Below the pieces are notes generated by a model. The model saw only the letters and a program-made list of their open reading frames with translations, did not search any database and was not told the origin of the DNA. This document shows, piece after piece, positions 1-10,874 of a stretch of 64,000 bases of DNA. The stretch is from the NCBI GenBank assembly GCA_030407085.1, contig CM059582.1, positions 139,758,501 to 139,822,500 on the forward strand, read 5' to 3'. The stretch is from Trichopria drosophilae. Lineage: Eukaryota > Arthropoda > Insecta > Hymenoptera > Diapriidae. Within the stretch, counting starts at the first letter, position 1. Each line of letters begins with the position of its first letter. A program made the translations under genes and the position numbers.

Positions 1-735
1 ATGACCTTCTCGTTCTTAAGATCAGCCGGCTTGAAATCCGAGACCGAGGGTTTTATCTTCGCATGCCAGGATGGGGTCAGCAATACCTTAGCGTATCGCC
101 AGAACATCTTACACCAGGCGGTACAGAGTACGCTTTGTAGATTGTGTAGATGTCATGCTGAGACACTAATGCATCTTTTGGCAGCATGTCCAATATATGC
201 AGTTTCAGCATACATCGAACGTCACAATGCGGCTCTTCGAGTGCTGTATTACCATCTTCGCAGCACTTATGGTATTGATGCAACCCCAGTTTTGCCGTAC
301 GTCCCCACTGATATTGAATCCGTAGTCGGGAATGAGTCATGCCGAATATACTGGAATTACTCATTCCCGACGAGCAGGCAAATATCAGCCAATAAGCCTG
401 ACATCGTCCTGGTTGACTTCGATGACAAATCCATCTGCGTCATTGAGTTCTCTGCACCAGCAGAGACAAACATACGAAACGAAAAACGGATGAAATATCA
501 GGAACTCCTGTTAGAGCTTTGCAAGCTGTGTCGAGGATTCAAAATCAAGCTCGTCGTGCTAATATTTGGAGTACTAGGAAGAATAAGACCAACTTTACTC
601 GAAAACATCAAAAGCATTCCTGCCTGCCAACAACATGCAAATTCCATCGCAGGCCGAATGCAGAATGAAGTGCTGCTGGGATCTCTCCGTCTGCTGAGAT
701 CACATGAAGTCCTGCAACCACTAACCGGATGGTAG
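1..735 (+). pseudogene. C-terminal part of an R4/Dong-like (R2-group) non-LTR retrotransposon ORF
   Basis: This is the last 244 codons of a non-LTR retrotransposon polyprotein; the upstream reverse transcriptase lies outside the window, so the ATG at position 1 is not a meaningful start. A zinc-knuckle-like CCHC is visible at C46, C49, H58 and C63, followed by the family signature RHN at residues 74-76. A restriction-enzyme-like endonuclease follows: NKPDIV at 131-136 gives the catalytic Asp134, then an acidic Glu149 in VIEF and a downstream K-M-K-Y motif near 163-166. In R2/R4-type elements this domain nicks the target for target-primed reverse transcription. The reading frame is open to a normal stop. 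The TAA-rich tail downstream favours the R4/Dong group over R2 proper. Confidence 0.8.
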
Positions 736-832
736 AGGGAGTGGTTGCAGTTACAGTCGACATGGCCCGGTACAGTCTGCAGCGGAAGGGATGGTTATCG
801 GAGCCACTTTTCTATATAATAATAATAATAGT
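736..832 (+). other. 3' UTR and (TAA)n tail of the R4/Dong-like element
   Basis: About 80 bp of non-coding sequence after the stop codon ends in a run of TAA/ATA triplets at 813-830. A TAA-repeat tail is typical of Dong/R4-type elements, which insert into such repeats. The next element (LTR at 833) is inserted directly in this tail, and TAA-like sequence resumes on its far side at 4976-4985. Confidence 0.6.
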
Positions 833-1270
833 TGTTAACGACTGGTGGAAGGGCTTTAAATAAAACACGCGGTTTGATCGGCCGACTAAAAATCTCAATT
901 ATTTATTGCGATCAGTGCCGGTGACGATCCGATCGCGTCGCGGACTTCTTAACCCTCTCGACGTTCCGAAACGTTCTCTCCCCATCCGATCGTCACTTGT
1001 TCACATCTTAGTTCGATCTTTTAAACTCTCGAACATTTAAATAGACTACGATGTCATATTACACATCGATATCATACTATTCCAATTACAAATAATTGTA
1101 TCGAGATCGTCACTATTTCGAAGGGCCTTTTACATAATTACCTATCAGGCTAGCTTCATTTTGAGAGGTACCCCCATTCGGGTGGGCAATGGCGTAGGGA
1201 AAACCACCTTTGTGGGAAAAAACCTACGCCGGGTACCGCAGTCGATAAAACATAGATTCTGTCCGTAACA
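833..1270 (-). repeat. 3' LTR of the LARD-like element
   Basis: This 438-bp copy matches 4533-4970 end to end. On the plus strand it starts TGTTAACGACTGG and ends CCGTAACA, so the ends obey the TG...CA rule. Immediately inside it, on the minus strand, is the polypurine tract, which makes this the 3' LTR. Confidence 0.9.
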
Positions 1271-1282
1271 TTCTCCCCCCTG
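1271..1282 (-). promoter_or_regulatory. Polypurine tract of the LARD-like element
   Basis: On the minus strand the bases just before the 3' LTR read ACAGGGGGGAGAA, the expected primer for plus-strand DNA synthesis. It fixes the orientation of the element. A very similar G-run plus AGAA precedes the 3' LTR of the Bel element at 14707. Confidence 0.8.
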
Positions 1283-1600
1283 TACGAAGTCTACGGATTC
1301 GTACACTCCACGAGAATCGATGTTTTCATAACCCATTCAACTCGTCATTGAACTCTTCACACATCATGCACTGCACATTAATAAATTTTTGGATTCGCAA
1401 GGCGCTATTACATGGTATCATAACTCAACAACCAAATACAATCTTATACTCATTCCTTTCAAACTCGCTAATATCGTTAATTATGCTTTCGCCAATACAG
1501 CTCCCATATCACATTCCCTAAAATTCAAACTCACATCAATAACATGTGTTCCATCACAACATAGTTAGCTCCAGGTAGTCAATAGTTACGTCCAAGCCAG

Positions 1601-1663
<63 letters not shown>

Positions 1664-4511
1664 CGGGAGGCGAATCGCCGGCCGATTTTTGTATTCACCT
1701 CTGGTTTACGAACTTCCGGCCTTCATGTTCTCCAGTTGGTCAGCCACGGCAGATCTCACGCCCTGAGTCCCCGCGCGTGCAACCTCTGGATACTATCCAT
1801 CCGGAAGCGAATCGCCAGCAGCCAGTCGTGGATCACTCTAAACGAGACTGTTTCCATATCTATATCAAACCATATTTCAACGAACGGATCACTCTAAACG
1901 AGACTGTGTCTGTGTGTAAGTTAATCCATATTTTGACCAAATCTAAACCGAATGACCTTGCTCCGATACGATCCATCCTGCTCCAGAATGAAACGCCCCG
2001 CTCCGAAACGAAATTTCACATATCGAACATTTCATTTAAGCGTAAATTAATTCGAGACTCCTCAAATACCGTTAAATACCATTATTTGCAACATCATGTA
2101 TGCCGTCGTCACATATAAAGGACCCGTACACAGTACCTATATAGGCACCTTCTACTGCGGCTGCCACCAAATTTTATGTTTCTTTTTCGCGAATGATTTT
2201 TCTCCTTCGTGCCTCAACTTATACATTCAATGCTTGTGAATCATTTTGAACATCCAGCAGCGTATACATTTTCTAAAATTAGTTCACGTCGCAGATTGGC
2301 AAGCTCTGTTTGTATTATATCGCCATCGACATATTACACCGACGGGTCGTTCTGGACCCACGAATACAACAAGTACTGTGTTTCAAACACACTCAGGTTT
2401 GGTACCAATCTCATTTGAAATTTCATTTCGTCACATGCCGGCTGACTCGACACTAACAAATCCATAGATTTTCAAAATGCCTTTCTGTAAAAGTCGTCAT
2501 AAACCAACGATTTCGCTCTCGATCTTTACCAAATACGACCGTCGCCCTATGTAGGGGATCAGCTCGTGATCGTCACTCTTTCGATCGCCTGCCTCAATGG
2601 TTTTCAAACCATTCCGTAAGAAACAAAAGAAGGCTCATCTTTCTAACAAATAATAATAAGATTAAAGGGCTTATATTTTTGGATTCGTATCCAAACTACG
2701 TAACGAAATTTAAATCGATTCCAATTCGATTCATCACGTCGTCATTGACATTCCAATAATTGGACTTATCGTTCAAGACAAGTGCCAATGCAAATACGTT
2801 AGGCCCGCGATCCACTGTCCACACCGGGACCCGTGCATCATCGACATCGACGCCTATCATGACCTTCACAAACACGAACAATTACGTTTCTACTATTCAA
2901 ATTGTCATGCGCACAAAATTTGAAATGAAATCGATATCAAACCGTTCACGAAAAGGTCAAAACATTCCTTTTTCATTTGTAATTGGAATCATAATACCAT
3001 TATAGAATTCATGCTACTTCGTTCACATATTTAAATACAAATAAATTTCTTTAATCTACATGATAAAGTCAATAATCAATCACCATCATATTTTCTTCAA
3101 ATATCAATAGCCTTACTGAACTTTCGAAACACCGCTAAAAATGTGACATTCTTTAGAATATGTACCAATAAATATTATCTTCCATCAAACTTCTGTTTGA
3201 GAAAGTGGGGTGATGTTTCCACAACCATCGGTGAAAACATGACGTTTTACTAACACCTATTTAAGGCGGTGTTATTTCGATTATCTTTCAATGCACCAAA
3301 TTTATGTTCAAAACTGGTGAAATAAAACGTGGGGTCAAGCTTTCAAAAACTAAAACTTTATTCGCTCGAAGCAAACGTCTCGGCGGCAATATCTTTAGAA
3401 GGTTTCGAACTGTTTGCAACAGTTTCGTTTCAACATTTATAAAGGCGCGATGTTCTTACGGACATCTAAAGAAAGATGATGTTCGTCAGAACACCTGTCA
3501 AATGCGCTGTTTTGTATTTCTTTGATATTCGACAAACTCGAAAGGATCGATATTTCGACTTAAATCGCTGAATTACAATGTAGAATAAAAAAACTTTGCC
3601 AAACGTATTACAAAGTGATTTTGACGTAATCGGATGCCTAATATACCGTCATCCAACTTCGTACTATCATCACTTTTAATCATTAAAATTACAATCGTCG
3701 ACTTAATAAGTCGTCGTTCAATTTCCCTGTAAATATGCACGTATTTATGTTTGATTTTCAATAAATAGAATTTAGAATTTAAACAATTAGAAGTTAAAAA
3801 CAATTGACATTCCTAACCTCCTAACCGGAGTATGAAAAATGTATTCCGCTCCGAACTAAACTAATGGGAATAGCATTTACTGACAGTCGACTGGACTTTC
3901 AAACTTAACAAAAGAATACAACTCCTATTTTACGAGTGCTTGAAATTGAGGCTAGGATTACAAAACGATTAATTAGAACTGCCAAATGTTTAAAGTTATA
4001 TAGAGTCATTTTTCGACACTTCGAAACGATCTAGCATCTCTAGTACAAAGAGAGATGTTCGAATTTTATAGTCGGCGTCGCGGAGGGCGACAAAACACGA
4101 TCGCGTGTCACGAGCATGAAGTTGAGTCGTTAACGCAAAGCGAACGCCTTGTCAAATATTAAAAACCGCATGCTACAATCACTCTATCACAGTATCGCCA
4201 AAACATTAGCTCACCATGCCGAAGTCGCTTCTACTCTCAACGATGCAGACAATTCATCCGATACATCACACTCCGACTTAGCACCTGGGCGAATCCTGAA
4301 GGTTCTTCACGATCAGCCACCTCCAAACTCTCCATCCCCTCGCCGTGCCGGTAGCGGTGTCGCAGTCGCTGTCCTCAATAAATGTCCCGGAGATTTCTTG
4401 TTGACATGGCCAAAATATCCCAGCACGGGAGACCATCCATATTATATATATGCGATACAAAGTGCAATCGCGAATACTACAAAACCAACTTCCACCATTC
4501 CCGGCAATCGT
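1283..4511. other. Non-coding internal region of the LARD-like element
   Basis: About 3.2 kb with only short unrelated ORFs in all six frames. It holds a CT microsatellite (1601-1664) and otherwise AT-rich sequence. I found no Bel gag, protease, YMDD-type reverse transcriptase or integrase motif. The minus-strand start (near 4511) would be leader sequence. Confidence 0.6.
1601..1664. repeat. (CT)n microsatellite
   Basis: A nearly pure TC/CT dinucleotide run of about 64 bp with two or three interruptions, inside the non-coding LTR element. Confidence 0.95.
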
Positions 4512-4529
4512 TCCCGGGTTTCGGCACCA
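4512..4529 (-). promoter_or_regulatory. Primer binding site (tRNA-Phe) of the LARD-like element
   Basis: On the minus strand, three bases after the 5' LTR, the sequence reads TGGTGCCGAAACCCGGGA. Its complement is the 3' end of insect tRNA-Phe including CCA. The same 18-mer occurs at 8927-8944 in the Bel/Pao element. Confidence 0.88.
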
Positions 4530-4532
4530 ATT

Positions 4533-4970
4533 TGTTAACGACTGGTGGAAGGGCTTTAAATAAAACACGGGGTTTGGTCGGCCGACTAAAAATCTCAATT
4601 ATTTATTCCGATCAGTGCCGGTGACGAGCCGATCGCGTCGCGGACTTCCAAACCCTCTCGACGTTCCGAAACGGTCTCTCCCCACCCGATCGTCACTTTT
4701 TCACATCTTAGTTCGATCTTTCAAACTCACGAACATATAAATAGACTACTACGTCATATTACACGTCGATATTATACTATTCGAATTACAAATAATTGTA
4801 TCGAGATCGTTACCATTTCGAAGGGCCTTTTATATAATTAGCTAACAGGCCAGCTTCATTTTGAGAGGTACCCCCATTCGGGTGTGCAATGGCGTAGGGA
4901 AAACCATCTTTGTGGGAAAAAACCTACGCCGGGTACCGCAGTCGATAAAACATCGATTCTGTCCGTAACA
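4533..4970 (-). repeat. 5' LTR of the LARD-like element
   Basis: Partner of 833-1270 with identical length (438 bp) and ends. It adjoins the tRNA-Phe primer site on the minus strand, which makes it the 5' LTR and the site of any promoter. The flanking ATAGT at 4971-4975 is the target duplication. Confidence 0.9.
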
Positions 4971-5095
4971 ATAGTCATAATAATGTCTTTATTGTACGAC
5001 GTAGGAATGTACCAAAGGCGGGACTCAACGCAAACTGCTTTACAGATTAACCTACAGTACAGATTAAAGACACATAACGACGATTACAATAATAG

Positions 5096-5882
5096 CACAG
5101 GTCTACAAAAAATGGGTCTTCGATGTTGTTGGGAAGCTGTGAATCATTTCCGACGTAATTGTATGGGTAGAATCCACACTCGATGTCAGAATTGGTCCAT
5201 CAGATCAGGTTTTTGAGATATTTCAGGTCATGTACTCGAAAAACGCGTTATTTTGCTATGTTTGAGGTCACATACAGGACGCAACAATTTTGTTTGGCCT
5301 TCTGTACTATTTGCATCTTTTAGTACTACCTTTATCCTTCAAAATGAGGTTTTATTCGATCACCTAAGATTTTTTCTTACAAAGTTACGGCCATTTTGAA
5401 ATTAAGAGATATATTCCATTAACGTTATCAAAAAAACAGTCACAATACTGAATCGTGATTTTAGTTATTAGTATCCATATTTTATATAGTTGTTTATATT
5501 TATATAGGTTTCATGACATTGAATTGGACCTTGAGCTTGTTCTCCAAGAGCATTTCAAGGTAAATTTGTTTACATGTATGTCGTAATTTTAAATTGGCGT
5601 ATCTTGGTGAAGAAAAGTCGTAATGGAATTCTGCGCATCCCATATTGAAGAAAAAGAGTAGTACCACATGATCCAATGAAAGGAAAAACTCCTAAAAATG
5701 TTGTGTCTTCTGTACACGACCGCAAAAATAGCAAAAAAAACGTGTTTTTCAAGTAAATAACCTAAAATATCTCAAAATCCTGACGTGATGAACCACTTCT
5801 GACTTCAGATTCTGATTCTACATACAAAATTACGTCGGAAATCACCCACAGATTCCCAACAACAAAACCATGTTGACCTGTG
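5096..5882. mobile_element. Long-hairpin MITE/foldback element with CACAGGTC termini
   Basis: The left arm (5096 to about 5330) is repeated inverted at about 5650-5882. Shared stretches include TTTCCGACGTAATT and TTTTGAGATATTT in matching order. The outer ends are CACAGGTC and GACCTGTG, flanked on both sides by TAG, a possible 3-bp target duplication. The interior has no coding sequence. The superfamily is uncertain: CACAG-type ends recall CACTA or Transib groups, but the duplication length does not settle it. Confidence 0.65.
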
Positions 5883-5885
5883 TAG

Positions 5886-6869
5886 TACACAATAGAATAT
5901 CACGTTACAGAAATAAAAACAAATATTACACAATAAAATGAGCCGCTTTATACAATTATATTATAAGAAAAAATAAAAAAAGAAAACAGAATGCATTGTG
6001 AAATGGCAGCAAATGGCAATATAGAACGAAAAATCTTGAACTACAAGGATTACTGCATCTTCAAACTCAGGAAGTATCTTCTAAATTTTGAAACAAATGT
6101 ATAATATTGTCTTGAAGAAGATCTAAGATCTAATGGCAAACTATTCAATAAAGAAATGACAGTTTTATGGTATTTGGGAGCACGCGCCGCTATGAATACA
6201 GTTAACACAGTTTCAAGTAGGATACAGAGCATTCGCAGGATTTAATACCAACGCATTATTATCAACCCACTCTACTACTTTATTCAGTTCAATATTAAAT
6301 GTTTGGAATGATTTAGTAATCAAGAGGGCTCGTCGCGCCAGGTCCTTAGCGCGCGGCGACCGCTACTCCTTTACCGTGAGTACGGTGTGCCCCCCCCCCC
6401 CCAGCGTTCGATTTATATCCCTCCTGCTTTTTCTTTTCGCTATATTTACCCTCTTTTTATTTTTTTTTATGTATCGCGTGTTTTGACCTCATCCGAGTGA
6501 TCGTCGAACTCTCGAACGAAATGTCGCGTACTGGACTATGTGTGTAATCGAAAATTGTTGTTAATATATTATGTTTTATTTTGTTTAACTCCGAGTATAG
6601 TTTATTCCCGCACCTCTAATCCCTTTAATAATAGAAAGAAACAATAGTTTACAAATTCTAGACAAAATTTATGAAAGAGTTAATTCGGATTACACATTGG
6701 AAAAGAGGCTAAGGGCTGGGATTCGTTACTTCATAGAAGCTTCCAGGGCATCAGTCCGATTTTAACTCCCTTTTTTATTTTTTTTAGTTTTTTAGTTTTT
6801 AAAATTTTACATTTTAACAATTTTAAACAAAAATTTTTAATATTGAAATGTAATCATACTAAGATTTAT
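5886..6869. other. AT-rich stretch, possible LTR fragment at about 6322-6640
   Basis: No gene seen. Most is simple AT-rich sequence. A GC-richer island begins near 6322 and includes a C-run at 6390-6403 and an arginine-codon-like CGCGCGGCGACCG stretch. It ends near CCGAGTATAGTTTATTCCCG (6591-6610), a composition that resembles an R-U5 region of insect LTRs. I found no partner copy, so this is weak. Confidence 0.3.
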
Positions 6870-7199
6870 TTATTCATGAAATGAAATAAAACAGTTTTTT
6901 TTAAATGTCAAGCACAACGGAAAATTGAAAACTTTGCACATGAATTGTGTTCTATATTTATTAATTTTAGTGCTACATTCAGCACATCTCCTTCGCATTT
7001 TATTCGGTAACATTATAGATGAGTGTTTGCTTGTCGTTTTTTCTAGCGAAACTTGACGTTTGCGACAACTCATTCCTCTTCTTAAAGATTTTCGACATTT
7101 TTTTATGGATACAATATTTGCTAATAATTCATCTATGACCATTAATCTAAGTAGTTTCAATTTCCTGTGTTTTTCGTTATAATAAATGCTTATAAACAA
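6870..7199 (-). pseudogene. piggyBac-type transposase, C-terminal remnant
   Basis: The 109-codon minus-strand ORF ends in a cysteine-rich tail with the spacing of piggyBac transposases: RRRCAEC near residues 68-74, a Thr-x2-Met-Cys, then PLCL and NCFISFHE at the extreme C-terminus. The family tail has C-x2-C, T-x2-Y-x-C, LC-x-x-x-CF and a final YH. An upstream segment RLMVIDELL also fits the family. The catalytic DDD core is absent, so this is a dead fragment. No TTAA-flanked ends were identified. Confidence 0.6.
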
Positions 7200-7317
7200 T
7201 CGACGAATAATGACAAGTTAGAATTATTTATTATATATATGTGGCATACAATTAGCTTCAATTTTTACATAACCCTTCACACATATATTTTTCTACGCGG
7301 GTAACATCGCATGTACG

Positions 7318-7850
7318 ATTAGCTACCTGAAAATTGCCGGAATACTGGATATCGTTCAAATAGAGTAATATTTTACAATCTGCACTTGTTATATTAGATT
7401 TGAGATTTTTAAAACTAATTCGCATACTTAATCAGCCGCAATCAAAATCTTCGAGTAACAAATTTTGTCCAAATAGAATTACATCTTAAACTTTTGTCTG
7501 TCATATTGAATCTGCCATTTTGAATTTCGAAAAAATAACTTCGGATTCATAATCAGCGACTTCGAAAACGCCCGAATAACAAATTTTGTCCAAATAGAAT
7601 TATATTTTAAATTTTTTCCGCTATATTGGATGCGCCATTTTGAATTTCACAAGTCTATCCTCGGATTCGTAATTAGCAATCCCGAAAACACCAGAGCACC
7701 AAACTTTGTCCAAATACAGTTATATTTAAATTGTTTGTCCGCCATATTAGATCAAACGTTTTGAATTTCGTAAAACTAACCTCCGATTAGTAATCAGCGA
7801 CACCAAAAAACCCCGAGTAACAATTTTTAGCTAAATTGGACAAAAGGAAA
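7318..7850. repeat. Degenerate 120-bp tandem repeat, about 4.5 units
   Basis: Unit starts are recognised by AATCAGC(G/C)A-type heads at 7431, 7551, 7671 and 7791, a spacing of exactly 120 bp. Each unit carries AACAAATTTTGTCCAAATA followed by GCCATTTTGAATTTCG-type sequence. A more diverged unit precedes at 7318-7430. Related sequence recurs at 23.81-24.11 kb. It is not coding. Confidence 0.85.
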
Positions 7851-7990
7851 AATGCGTGACTCAATGGGTTAATTTATTTCTGTAAAATATTTCTAGTACA
7901 TCCTATACTCAAAATGCCAGGAATTGCTTCAAAAATTTTAAACGTGCATGAAGCGGGATGAACTTTAGAGCTGAAAATAATAATAACATA

Positions 7991-8922
7991 TTTTGCGAAC
8001 AGAATCAACGTTTTGTAAACTACGGTACTCGGAGTAGGTTTTTCCCACTACGGTGGATTTCCCTACTCGATTGCACACCCAAATGGGGGTACCTGTGAAT
8101 TGGTCATGGGCCACATAGGACGGGAACCTATTAGTATGATTGTAAAGGTTCCAAATGACGGCGACATCCCGCAAATTATAGTAGTATATACGATTGAAAT
8201 TGATTATTTTCCGAGCGTCGAGTGTCGAGTAGAGGGCGAAGAGAAAATAAGGCATCCCAGAGTGGGGAAACGCTACATGTTGTGAAATTGTGTCGCCAAC
8301 TCACTTCCAGATGGATAGTAGCCTGTGGGTTCCGAGCACGTGGGATTGGAGTCTGTCTCCAATTTGGCGACTGTGCTGGCCCGCAGGTGAAGAAGAAGTT
8401 TGAGAGTTCGAAGTGCGGTTAAATTGCTAAAGACAAGAAGGTTGTTGCCAACTCGCTTCCGAACGAATAGTAACCCTTTGGTTCCGAGCATGTGGGGTTG
8501 AAGCGAGGCTCCAATCTGGCGGCTGTGCTGGCCTTGGGGCGAAACAGAAGTTCGAAAGTTCACAGTGCAAGATGGATAGGGTGAGAGAGAACGATAGCGA
8601 AGGTTTACGAGAGATTTTCCTTTGTTTTATCGCCCATGACGACGCGCGATACTCGGGAAGTGTTGTTGCAGAGTCGCGGGCCCTTCTCCCTCTCCGGATG
8701 CCTGGGGCCTCGGGCTCGGGTCCGAGGCGTGCGGCACAGGAGGATGGGGGCCGCGATACGCGCGCGGCGGAATAAGGGGGGAACGGTATTCTCGTTTCGT
8801 ACGTCGGACACAAGGGATCTCGCCGTCTCCGCCACAACGATTAAAAAATTTCGCAAATAAATTCATAGTTTGGTGATGCGAAGAACGTGTTTTATCTCCT
8901 TTCCGCCCTTTCATTGATAACA
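7991..8922 (+). repeat. 5' LTR of the Bel/Pao element
   Basis: This 932-bp copy ends ATTGATAACA and starts TTTTGCGA, where the partner has TGTTGCGA; the terminal TG has decayed to TT. Inside it, a segment of about 152 bp beginning GCCAACTC at 8295 is repeated at 8447. The short ORFs in this stretch are shadows of repeat sequence. Confidence 0.92.
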
Positions 8923-8926
8923 TTTT

Positions 8927-8944
8927 TGGTGCCGAAACCCGGGA
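8927..8944 (+). promoter_or_regulatory. Primer binding site (tRNA-Phe) of the Bel/Pao element
   Basis: TGGTGCCGAAACCCGGGA lies four bases after the 5' LTR and is complementary to the 3' end of insect tRNA-Phe including CCA. It is the same primer as in the LARD-like element at 4512-4529. Confidence 0.9.
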
Positions 8945-9351
8945 TCTATACGGGTAAAAAAGGGCGGATTCGAATCGCGTTTCGCGATTGATTCGCGTCA
9001 TCGACTTTTTCGTATCGGATTCTTTGTGCACATTCTGAAATTGTGCGTTGTGGTCACTTCTTGTGTTTTGTGTGGTGAAATTTACGCGTCTTAAAGGACG
9101 AACAAAGGAGGGACGCGGACCACACCCCGGAGAGGGAAGGGCGGAGAGATACATGCCGAACAGCAGACGCGGGCATCGCTATTGTCTCATTTCGCAGCGG
9201 AGGACGCTATTCGAGGACGACAAGAACTGCATCGAGAACCGCCATTATCAGTGAGCGAAATAAGAGACGCGAACACATCGAGGATAAGAGACCGAAATCG
9301 ATCGGGCCGTGAAAAGTCGACATAATATTAATCGAGGATCTTCGGCCACGA

Positions 9352-10210
9352 GTGAGTCCGTCATCTCGGCGCCTTCGTCGGTTCGAGCGAGCGGTGGAAA
9401 ACAGTTACGGGAAAGATCGATGCATCGCGGAATTTGAAGAGTCGAACGCGGTCGACTCCGCCATCTTGGCGCCTTTGTCGGACAGCAAGAATACCGCGCG
9501 GTTACAAAGGGAATTAGAGATTCGCGGTACTTCAGAGCGTTCGAACAGAGTTGACTCGTCGAATACGATCGACCCCGCCATTTTGTCGCCTTTGTCGCCT
9601 CATGAGAATCGGGACTCGTCGCACGGGGAATTGCCGCGGTGTTACCGAACATTGGGGCGAAGTGGAGCCTTCGGTCGGGATGGAATTCGGACGCTTGAGA
9701 CCTCTTGTGACTCTGCAGGGTGCGCGTACGAGATATTCGCCTTTGCCGTCTATATTTTGCGATGAAAATGAGGTTCTTCAAATCTCGGAACATTTTGCAA
9801 ACGCGATTGAATCCGCGATGCAGCGGTCGGCAACGAATACAAATTCAAATCAAATAGTAAATAGACTAGCTGCGGGACCACTGCCGCGTTTCAACGGCTA
9901 TCCGGCGATGTGGTTGAGATTAAAGCGGGCTTACGAGCTTTCCTCCCAGTCGGGCGGATTTATAGTAGGTGAAAATGTGGCGCGCATACATGATGCTCTT
10001 ACGGGATACGCTCGCGAAGCCGTAATAATCGGTGGATGTAGCGCGAAAGTCGTTATCGATTTATTACAAATGCGTTTCAGTAACGCAGACGCTGTGGCCG
10101 GAAAAGTCGTGGCGGAATTGCGGAAACTTCCGAGGATATCTGCGTCTGGCGAAGACATAGTTGCCTTTGCGACCAAATCAAAAGGCGGCGAAAATTACCG
10201 GCGACAGTGA
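9352..10210 (+). pseudogene. Bel/Pao gag (DUF1759-type), broken
   Basis: The clearest part is 9830-10210, where a capsid-like segment reads LPRFNGYPAMWLRLK followed by a helical region rich in Ala and Val; Bel gag proteins have a PxFxG...W...R...F block at this place. The start is uncertain because two overlapping frames (9352-9765 and 9551-10210) share the region, implying a frameshift in the N-terminal part. After 10210 the frame changes again before the zinc knuckles. It would form the virus-like-particle shell of the element. Confidence 0.7.
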
Positions 10211-10452
10211 CATTCGCTTTCGAATATTATTTAGAATCTTCCGACACTTCCGAACCGAAATTAGTGGCGCTTTTCAATTTCATGTAAAAGCGCGCCGAAC
10301 TAGCATGTCGGGCGGGCACGAATTTAGCTAGCGGCATTCGGGAAAGAAAGCCACGTTTAGGTAGATCTAGAATTTCGACTGGCATGGTGTATGCAACAAA
10401 TATGCATACGACTCCGGATTCGATCACGATCACGTAGCGGAAAACAATCAGA

Positions 10453-10602
10453 GCTCGTGTTATTATTGTTCAAGAAATAGCCATTGTAGTTCTAATTGCC
10501 ATGAATTTTTGTCACTTCCAACAAGACGTCGTTGGGATTGGACGAAGGCAGAGTACCGATGTTACAGTTGCCTTTCGAAGGCACATCAGGTCGATTCGTG
10601 TT
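10453..10602 (+). pseudogene. Bel/Pao gag zinc-knuckle segment
   Basis: Reading the frame that ends with TGA at 10603, a Cys/His block CYYCSRNSHCSSNC is followed some 25 residues later by CYSCLSKAHQVDSC. The second is a clean C-x2-C-x4-H-x4-C knuckle. Bel/Pao gag proteins carry such paired nucleic-acid-binding knuckles just before the protease. The segment lacks an ATG and lies in a different frame from the capsid part. Confidence 0.7.
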
Positions 10603-10874
10603 GAATTGCTTGAAAATGCTCCATAAATAACTATGATAAATTTCATCACGTAATGCTCCATAATAGCAATAGCGCCATTGGAGCGGAAAACTTTGAGGAT
10701 CCGAAGCGACGTCGAGGTAAACCGAAAATTGCGTCGAATAAATATAAGAATAAAAAATCGAATTCACATGTTAAGCAACCTGCCGCATGTTCGGTTGATA
10801 ATTCAAAGGAAGTTAACACTTACGTACCTGACAATGATAGATCGGCGTCAAGTTTATGACTAATTGTAAGTTCG

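Larger units (their letters stand above)
833..4970 (-). mobile_element. Non-autonomous (LARD-like) LTR retrotransposon, Bel/Pao-related
   Basis: The element has two 438-bp LTRs (833-1270 and 4533-4970) and is flanked by a perfect 5-bp duplication ATAGT (828-832 and 4971-4975). Read on the minus strand it has the full cis set: 5' LTR, a primer binding site matching the 3' end of tRNA-Phe, a roughly 3.2-kb internal region, a G-rich polypurine tract and 3' LTR. I find no gag, protease, reverse transcriptase or integrase motif in the internal region in any frame, so it depends on proteins from elsewhere. Its U3 start resembles that of the Bel/Pao element at 7991-15652. The LTRs differ by roughly 5% in the stretch compared by eye. 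Confidence 0.88.

Noticed and set aside
1777..2467. Host exons suggested by plus-strand ORFs of 69-113 codons
   Set aside because: They lie inside the non-coding LTR element, lack splice context and domains, and are of chance length.
8427..9154. ORFs of 130-175 codons on the minus strand near the Bel 5' LTR
   Set aside because: They lie across LTR and leader sequence, antisense to the element, recur in the 3' LTR, and show no domain.
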